From Balneolales bacterium (GTDB lineage Bacteria > Bacteroidota > Rhodothermia > Balneolales > Natronogracilivirgulaceae): a stretch of 11,952 nt of DNA. The stretch spans positions 1-11,952 of the forward strand of contig SLQI01000396.1 of the NCBI GenBank assembly GCA_007131535.1, read 5' to 3'. This document shows positions 8,099-11,952 of the stretch, piece after piece (positions within the stretch are counted from its first letter, which is position 1; every line of letters starts with the position of its first letter). The notes beneath the pieces were generated by a model. The model worked only from the letters and a program-made list of their open reading frames with translations. It was not told where the DNA came from and ran no database searches. A program made the translations under genes and the position numbers.

Positions 8099-8105
8099 CT
8101 GCTTT

Positions 8106-9383
8106 ATGTATGAGTGGCTCCTGATTGTGGTGGTCATAATGCTGAGTGCTTTTTTCTCCGGCTCAGAAATCGGTTTTGTGTCGGCAAACCGGTTAAAGCT
8201 GGAGATCAAATCACGCAAGAAAACCCTCAGCGGGAAATACGTGGGGCGTTTTGTGCGTGATCCCGAGATGTTTTTGTCTACCACGCTGGTGGGCAACAAT
8301 ATCATCAATGTGCTCTATGCAACCCTGATGAGCATTTTTCTGCTCGGGCCGATAATGACATTTTATGCGTTCGCATTTGAGGGGGCGGTGCCATCGGAAT
8401 TAACAATTTTGGTGATCCAGACTATCATCGCCTCTTTGGTGATTATGTTTTTCGGGGAGATCATCCCCAAAGGAATATTTCGGATTCACTCCGATTTTCT
8501 GATCTCCCTTCTGGCCGTTCCCCTTCAGGTATGCAACTGGATTTTTCGGCCGTTTATCTACATCAGCAATGTATCAGCCCAATATTTAATTAAGCTGATC
8601 CAACCCGGGGCCGAGCCCGCCGAACAGGTATTCCGTCGCCAGGATATCGAAATGCTGCTCAAAGAAATCGGTGATGATAGTGAAACCGATATAGACCGGG
8701 ATGATTCAGTGATATTGAGCAACGTACTCGAACTCTCCACCAAACGGGTGCGTGAGACCATGATCCCGCGCACCGAGATTGTATCCGTAGAGAAAAACGC
8801 CTCACTGGATGACGTTTTACAGACATTCGTCAGCTCCGGGTATTCCAAACTTCCGGTTTATGAGGATAACATCGACAACATCATCGGAGTGGTGTTCGCC
8901 TATGATCTGTTCAAGCAGCCGACCAAACTGAGTGAGATTATCCGGGATGTAAAAATGGTACCGGCGAGTCAGAAGTCGAAGCGTTTGTTGTCGGATTTTC
9001 AGCGTAATAACATCTCTCTGGCGGTAGTGCTGGACGAGTACGGTGGTACGGCCGGACTGGTTACCATTGAAGATCTGCTGGAAGAAGTGGTCGGGGATAT
9101 CCAGGATGAATACGATACCGAGGAGTCGATCATGAAACAAATTGCTCCGAAAACGTATATCCTGAGCGGTGATGTGGAGATCGACGAGCTGAACGAAAAG
9201 TACCCGGAGATCAACATGCCGGAAAACAGCACCGATTATGAAACCGTAGCCGGTTACATCATAAATGAGCTGGGGCGTATCCCGACCGTAAATGAAGAAG
9301 TTTTTATTGAAAATTATAAGATCATAATCAGCAAAGCGACCCAATCCCGCATAGAAACCGTTAAACTCATCATAGTTGAATAA
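8106..9383 (+). CDS. CNNM/CorC-family transporter (DUF21, CBS pair, CorC domains)
   Basis: An inner-membrane protein of the CNNM/CorC/HlyC ('hemolysin') family, whose studied members export Mg2+ or affect divalent-cation balance. The 425 residues carry the full architecture. The DUF21 transmembrane domain (about 1-160) has the conserved SGSE (18-21), GNNIINV (63-69) and GEIIPKG (117-123) motifs. A CBS-domain pair (about 212-332) includes MIPRTEI and the typical VVLDEYGGTAGLVTIEDLLEEVVGDIQDE (308-335, quoted in part). The CorC_HlyC domain (about 345-425) has GDVEIDELNE and TVAGYIINELGRIP. Helices lie near 4-18, 60-82, 98-118 and 130-152. It closes the plus-strand run, 46 bases after the hydratase. 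The 'hemolysin' label often given to this family is misleading; nothing here suggests a toxin. Confidence 0.93.
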   Translation: MYEWLLIVVVIMLSAFFSGSEIGFVSANRLKLEIKSRKKTLSGKYVGRFVRDPEMFLSTTLVGNNIINVLYATLMSIFLLGPIMTFYAFAFEGAVPSELTILVIQTIIASLVIMFFGEIIPKGIFRIHSDFLISLLAVPLQVCNWIFRPFIYISNVSAQYLIKLIQPGAEPAEQVFRRQDIEMLLKEIGDDSETDIDRDDSVILSNVLELSTKRVRETMIPRTEIVSVEKNASLDDVLQTFVSSGYSKLPVYEDNIDNIIGVVFAYDLFKQPTKLSEIIRDVKMVPASQKSKRLLSDFQRNNISLAVVLDEYGGTAGLVTIEDLLEEVVGDIQDEYDTEESIMKQIAPKTYILSGDVEIDELNEKYPEINMPENSTDYETVAGYIINELGRIPTVNEEVFIENYKIIISKATQSRIETVKLIIVE

Positions 9384-9413
9384 CTACCACCGGTCCGCCG
9401 GCTGCCCGATCCC

Positions 9414-9444
9414 GCCGGCTGTCCGGCAAAGCCGGGCTGTCGGC
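9414..9444 (+). repeat. REP-like palindromic unit, copy 1
   Basis: A 31-base imperfect hairpin. The inner stem is CCGGC-AAA-GCCGG. The outer stem is GCCGGC/GTCGGC with one G-T wobble and one T-T mismatch. It matches copy 2 (inverted) at 27 of 31 positions. It follows the stop of the CNNM/CorC gene by 30 bases and could also help end or protect that transcript, although no T-tract follows. Confidence 0.7.
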
Positions 9445-9564
9445 ATATAACCATGGACACCTAAGAGCACCCAAAATGGCCCCAAAATTTCACACTCAAT
9501 GAACACTTTAAACCAGGTAAATCAGATGGGTTGTTTAAACTTAAGCTCTTGCGTTTAGAAAGGG

Positions 9565-9595
9565 GCCGACAGCCGGGCTACGCCCGACAGCCGGC
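9565..9595 (-). repeat. REP-like palindromic unit, copy 2 (inverted)
   Basis: Read on the minus strand this is the same unit as 9414-9444, with four differences. Two of these sit opposite each other in the inner stem (C-G in copy 1, G-C here), so pairing is kept; the other two fall at the inner loop (AAA against GTA). Confidence 0.7.
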
Positions 9596-9650
9596 GAGTG
9601 GGAAATGCAAATAGCCGAATGGCAGGAAAACCGGGTAGAATCAGTAGTAC

Positions 9651-11396
9651 ATGAAATCAGGAACACAGAAAAGTTTATTAAAGGGGTATCCGGCCTGGGC
9701 AGGTGAGATGGCTTCCCGGTATTTGGGGAAGTCGGCACATCAGTTTATTCTGCACGGGAATATCAGGGATAAGGTGAAGGTGGGAACTAAGTCCTCACCA
9801 CATTTCCTGACGATGAATGCATTTTTACAGGAGGAACTTTTCGCCTCACGGGATGCCGTGTTGATGTATGACCGCGCCACCGGACTCAGTTTTAACACCT
9901 ATTCAACCAGGCGTGATTTTCTGCAGACGGTCGAGAGTTACGATAAAGTTTCCAAAACCGGTTACAGCCGGAACCTGCCGGTGGACCCGGTCAGAGTGGC
10001 GGCCTTGGTGGAAAACTACATTATGCTTCGTCTGGCTGAAAACAAAAGTATCGCGCTGATAATTGATTATGCCGAAACATTGATCCCGGTTGGTGAAACC
10101 GGCATGACCGGCGGTGAAGACCGCAGTATGCTGGTTTTCCTCCAGAAGTGGGCGCAGGATCCGATTTTCGCCGCCGGGGATCTCACTATTGTTCTGATGG
10201 CTGAAAATCGTGGTGATCTGAATAAAGCCGTGGTCCAGCACCCGTATGTGGCATCGATCGAAGTTTCGCGACCTGATGAAGAAGACCGGCTTGCCTATAT
10301 CGATCGTTTTACCGATAAAAAACGGCCGTTTCGTTCGATTGCCAAAGGCATCAACCGGCAAACCCTGGCTAAGTTAACATCGGGTCTTACCTATACCTCC
10401 CTTGACGGTTTGCTCTCCATGGCTGCCGAACACAAAGCGCCGCTGGGTAAAGCGGAAATCATGAAATTCAAAAAGGAACGCCTGGAGGCGGAATCCCACG
10501 AATTAATTGAGTTTTTGCCGACGGACCGATCGTTGAATGATGTGGCCGGTCATGACGAAGTGAAATCCCATCTGAGAGGCGTGGCCAAAGCGATATCCAA
10601 AGGGAAAACGGATATTCTGCCGATGGGGTACCTGGTGTGCGGCCCGGTCGGCACCGGTAAAACGTTTATGGTGAGCTGCTTCGCCGGGGATGTGGGCATT
10701 CCGATGGTTCGGCTGAAAAACTTCCGGAGTCAATGGCAGGGAGTGACCGAAAGTAATCTGGAACATATCCTCGGACTTCTCAAAGCTCTTGCTCCTGTAG
10801 CGGTGATGATTGATGAGGCCGATGCCTATCTGGGAGATCGCAGCCAAAGCGGGGACAGCGGAGTTTCTGCCCGGGTGTTTTCCCAGATCGCTTCCTTTAT
10901 GAGTGATACCACTAATCGCGGGCGCATCATTTGGTTTTTGATGACGGCCCGTCCGGATCTGATGCCGGTGGACCTGAAGCGGCAGGGGCGAGCCGAAGAG
11001 CATTTGGTGCTGTTTCATCCGGAAAATCCCGAAGAGCGAAGCCGGTTATTTGAGTTGATGCTCAATCGCCACAACATCCCATTGAGCAAAGATGAACTGG
11101 CTGAACTGACAGCGTTCCTGCCGGAGCGGCTCTCCGGAGCGGACATGGAAGCTATCCTGACCCGCGCCTTGTTCTTATCGCATCAAAAAGGTAAAAAAGT
11201 ATCACCGGAAATCATCAGAGAAGCGTTGATGGATTTTCGTCCGCCGGAATATCCCGAGGAAATAGAACTGCAGACGCTTGCCGCGGTGATGGAAGCGACC
11301 TCCCGAACCATGTTGCCGCAGAAATACCGGGAATATTCTACACAGGAACTTCGGCGAAGGTTTGAGGAGCTCAAAGAGAACAGAAGTGAACTTTGA
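9651..11396 (+). CDS. Two-module AAA ATPase of unknown role
   Basis: A 581-residue cytoplasmic AAA protein with no membrane segment or protease domain. The N-terminal module (about 26-270) looks like a degenerate AAA fold. It has a first strand FILHGNIRD (32-40) with no Walker A, a Walker B-like strand IALIIDYAE (134-142), a sensor-1-like LMAENRGD (182-189) and an EVSRPDEEDRL segment (204-214). The C-terminal module (about 290-530) is classic AAA: Walker A GPVGTGKT (331-338), Walker B VAVMIDEAD (383-391), a second-region-of-homology stretch DLKRQGRAEE (441-450) with candidate arginine fingers R444 and R447, and LSGADMEAIL (494-503). At sensor 1 the text is MTARPD where TNRPD is usual, so Asn is replaced by A433. 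The inactive-plus-active layout recalls Ycf46-type proteins, but the assignment is not secure. ATG 9651 is fixed by an in-frame stop at 9645. The gene stands alone between repeats. Confidence 0.87.
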   Translation: MKSGTQKSLLKGYPAWAGEMASRYLGKSAHQFILHGNIRDKVKVGTKSSPHFLTMNAFLQEELFASRDAVLMYDRATGLSFNTYSTRRDFLQTVESYDKVSKTGYSRNLPVDPVRVAALVENYIMLRLAENKSIALIIDYAETLIPVGETGMTGGEDRSMLVFLQKWAQDPIFAAGDLTIVLMAENRGDLNKAVVQHPYVASIEVSRPDEEDRLAYIDRFTDKKRPFRSIAKGINRQTLAKLTSGLTYTSLDGLLSMAAEHKAPLGKAEIMKFKKERLEAESHELIEFLPTDRSLNDVAGHDEVKSHLRGVAKAISKGKTDILPMGYLVCGPVGTGKTFMVSCFAGDVGIPMVRLKNFRSQWQGVTESNLEHILGLLKALAPVAVMIDEADAYLGDRSQSGDSGVSARVFSQIASFMSDTTNRGRIIWFLMTARPDLMPVDLKRQGRAEEHLVLFHPENPEERSRLFELMLNRHNIPLSKDELAELTAFLPERLSGADMEAILTRALFLSHQKGKKVSPEIIREALMDFRPPEYPEEIELQTLAAVMEATSRTMLPQKYREYSTQELRRRFEELKENRSEL

Positions 11397-11463
11397 CGGA
11401 AAGTGTTAAGTACCGGTTTAATGCAATATTGGTATCGCAACGCAGTATGTTAGCTGATTCAAG

Positions 11464-11491
11464 AACTGACAACCTAATACTGTTGTCAGTT
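11464..11491. repeat. Perfect 10-bp hairpin downstream of the AAA gene
   Basis: AACTGACAAC and GTTGTCAGTT flank an 8-base loop, 67 bases after the AAA stop. No T-tract follows, so it is not a standard intrinsic terminator. It may still stabilise the 3' end of the transcript or be another palindromic repeat. Confidence 0.6.
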
Positions 11492-11500
11492 ATCAGCTTT

Positions 11501-11534
11501 GCGCCCATCCATTTCCGTTGACTTCAGTCAACGG
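11501..11534 (+). repeat. Outer palindromic repeat, left arm
   Basis: A 34-base unit made of GCGCCCATCCATTT followed by a near-perfect 20-base palindrome (CCGTTGACT-TC-AGTCAACGG, 11515-11534). It recurs inverted at 11718-11751 with 33 of 34 positions identical. Confidence 0.85.
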
Positions 11535-11560
11535 ATAAGCACCTCCCCCCCCCAATAAAC

Positions 11561-11578
11561 GCGGGGCTTTAGCCCCGC
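11561..11578 (-). repeat. Inner palindrome, left copy, with REP-like GTAG foot
   Basis: GCGGGGCT-TT-AGCCCCGC is an 8-bp stem with a two-base centre. On the minus strand it is preceded directly by GTAG (bases 11579-11582 read in reverse). A GTAG or GGAG foot 5' of an imperfect palindrome is the hallmark of REP elements handled by REP-associated tyrosine transposases. Confidence 0.7.
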
Positions 11579-11671
11579 TACTTCCCCCGTTCCACAAATC
11601 CAGCCATCCTTTTTCTCAAGCCGAGGTATCCCTGCATGGAAGGACTTTTAAAAATATGACAAGCTACCTTT

Positions 11672-11694
11672 ACGGGGCTAAAGCCCCGTTTTTG
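11672..11694 (+). terminator. Inner palindrome, right copy; terminator-like hairpin
   Basis: ACGGGGCT-AA-AGCCCCGT (11672-11689) is the inverted counterpart of the palindrome at 11561-11578. Here a T-tract (TTTTT) overlaps and follows the stem, so on the plus strand it has the shape of an intrinsic terminator. It lies about 275 bases after the AAA stop, so any terminator role for that gene would leave a long 3' tail. Confidence 0.45.
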
Positions 11695-11717
11695 TAGTCG
11701 GTAAGGGCGCCATTTAA

Positions 11718-11751
11718 CCGTTGACTGAAGTCAACGGAAATGGATGAGCGC
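11718..11751 (-). repeat. Outer palindromic repeat, right arm (inverted)
   Basis: The inverted copy of 11501-11534: the palindrome 11718-11737, then AAATGGATGAGCGC (11738-11751). It differs from the left arm at one base. Confidence 0.85.
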
Positions 11752-11839
11752 AGTGTGGGAGACTTAGGGTATTCAAGCCAAAATCACAGAGGTGAGGGGA
11801 CAGTATTCCATTTTGGCAGTTTTGTCGTACTCCTGACGA

Positions 11840-11952
11840 TCAAAGCTTGTTCATCTCTTCTTTAGCATCAGGATAGTTGAATCTGTACCGGTGTTTGAAG
11901 TGAACTTACGTTTGCAGCTCTTTTTGATCTGCCCAACGTTAGAATCGAATCC
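11840..11952 (-). pseudogene. Possible decayed 3' end of a mobile-element gene
   Basis: Read on the minus strand, one frame ends at the TGA 11840-11842 and gives RWADQKELQT, a stop, then VHFKHRYRFNYPDAKEEMNKL. The aromatic and basic text reads like a real protein tail rather than random frame. In-frame stops at 11939-11941 and 11906-11908 would make it non-functional. The neighbouring palindromes and the GGGGACAGTATTCC stretch suggest a transposase relic. The family is not identifiable from this fragment. Confidence 0.25.

Larger units (their letters stand above)
9384..9650. other. Intergenic region (267 bp) with two inverted REP-like hairpins
   Basis: No gene is seen. The region starts with a 10-base direct repeat CCGCCGGCTG (9395-9404 and 9412-9421). 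It then carries two 31-base palindromic units in opposite orientation (9414-9444 and 9565-9595). Between them lies a 120-base AT-richer spacer with a weak hairpin built on TTTAAACC and GGTT-G-TTTAAA. The short frame from ATG 9605 to 9706 overlaps the AAA start and I do not call it. Confidence 0.6.
11397..11952. other. Repeat-rich region without an intact gene
   Basis: This 556-base stretch to the window edge holds a simple hairpin, a nested array of four palindromes (11501-11751), a nine-base C run (11545-11553) and a stem GCCAAAAT/ATTTTGGC (11777-11784/11810-11817) that encloses GGGGACAGTATTCC (11796-11809). The last 110 bases have a coding-like look on the minus strand. I see no complete gene. 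Confidence 0.6.

Noticed and set aside
8817..9344. 175-codon open frame on the minus strand inside the CNNM/CorC gene
   Set aside because: It is antisense to well-conserved CBS and CorC domains and has no recognisable features of its own.
9605..9706. 33-codon frame overlapping the AAA start, helical-looking
   Set aside because: Too short, overlaps the AAA coding region out of frame and has no ribosome binding site. Likely chance.
10503..11018. 171-codon open frame on the minus strand inside the AAA gene
   Set aside because: It is antisense to the Walker A and Walker B coding region, with a composition typical of shadow frames.
11501..11751. CRISPR array
   Set aside because: The repeats are inverted palindromes of two different kinds, not regularly spaced direct repeats, and no cas gene is nearby.

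Overview
This is a chromosomal window from a bacterium with mid-range GC. Most starts lack a clear Shine-Dalgarno sequence. One candidate Bacteroidota-type -7 box (TAnnTTTG) is present. Together with the protein flavour this fits the Bacteroidota/Balneolota/Rhodothermota side of the tree; this is an inference from style, not a database match.

Left part (1-3694) is a minus-strand run read from right to left. It holds a small membrane-anchored protein of unknown function, PdxB (4-phosphoerythronate dehydrogenase, vitamin B6 synthesis), a roughly 10-helix membrane protein, and an ABC ATPase that runs off the left edge. The last two genes overlap by 8 bases and look like the two halves of one exporter. 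A gene-free divergent region (3695-4137) separates this run from a plus-strand run.

Middle part (4138-9383) is a plus-strand run of five closely spaced genes. They encode thymidine/pyrimidine-nucleoside phosphorylase, a PspA/IM30 membrane-stress protein, a two-helix membrane protein with a long coiled coil, a crotonase-type enoyl-CoA hydratase (ATGA overlap with the preceding gene), and a CNNM/CorC-type transporter with DUF21, CBS pair and CorC domains. PspA next to the coiled-coil membrane protein looks like a membrane-maintenance pair whose second member I do not recognise.

Right part (9384-11952) holds one large gene for a two-module AAA ATPase. Its N-terminal module has no Walker A; its C-terminal module has a good P-loop but lacks the usual sensor-1 Asn. 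The gene is bracketed by palindromic repeats. Upstream are two inverted 31-base REP-like hairpins whose stems covary. Downstream is a nested, nearly symmetric array of four palindromes (11501-11751), followed by a short stretch that may be the decayed end of a mobile-element gene. No rRNA, tRNA, CRISPR array or intact transposase was seen. The strongest leads are the palindrome families around the AAA gene, the AAA protein itself and the PspA partner.
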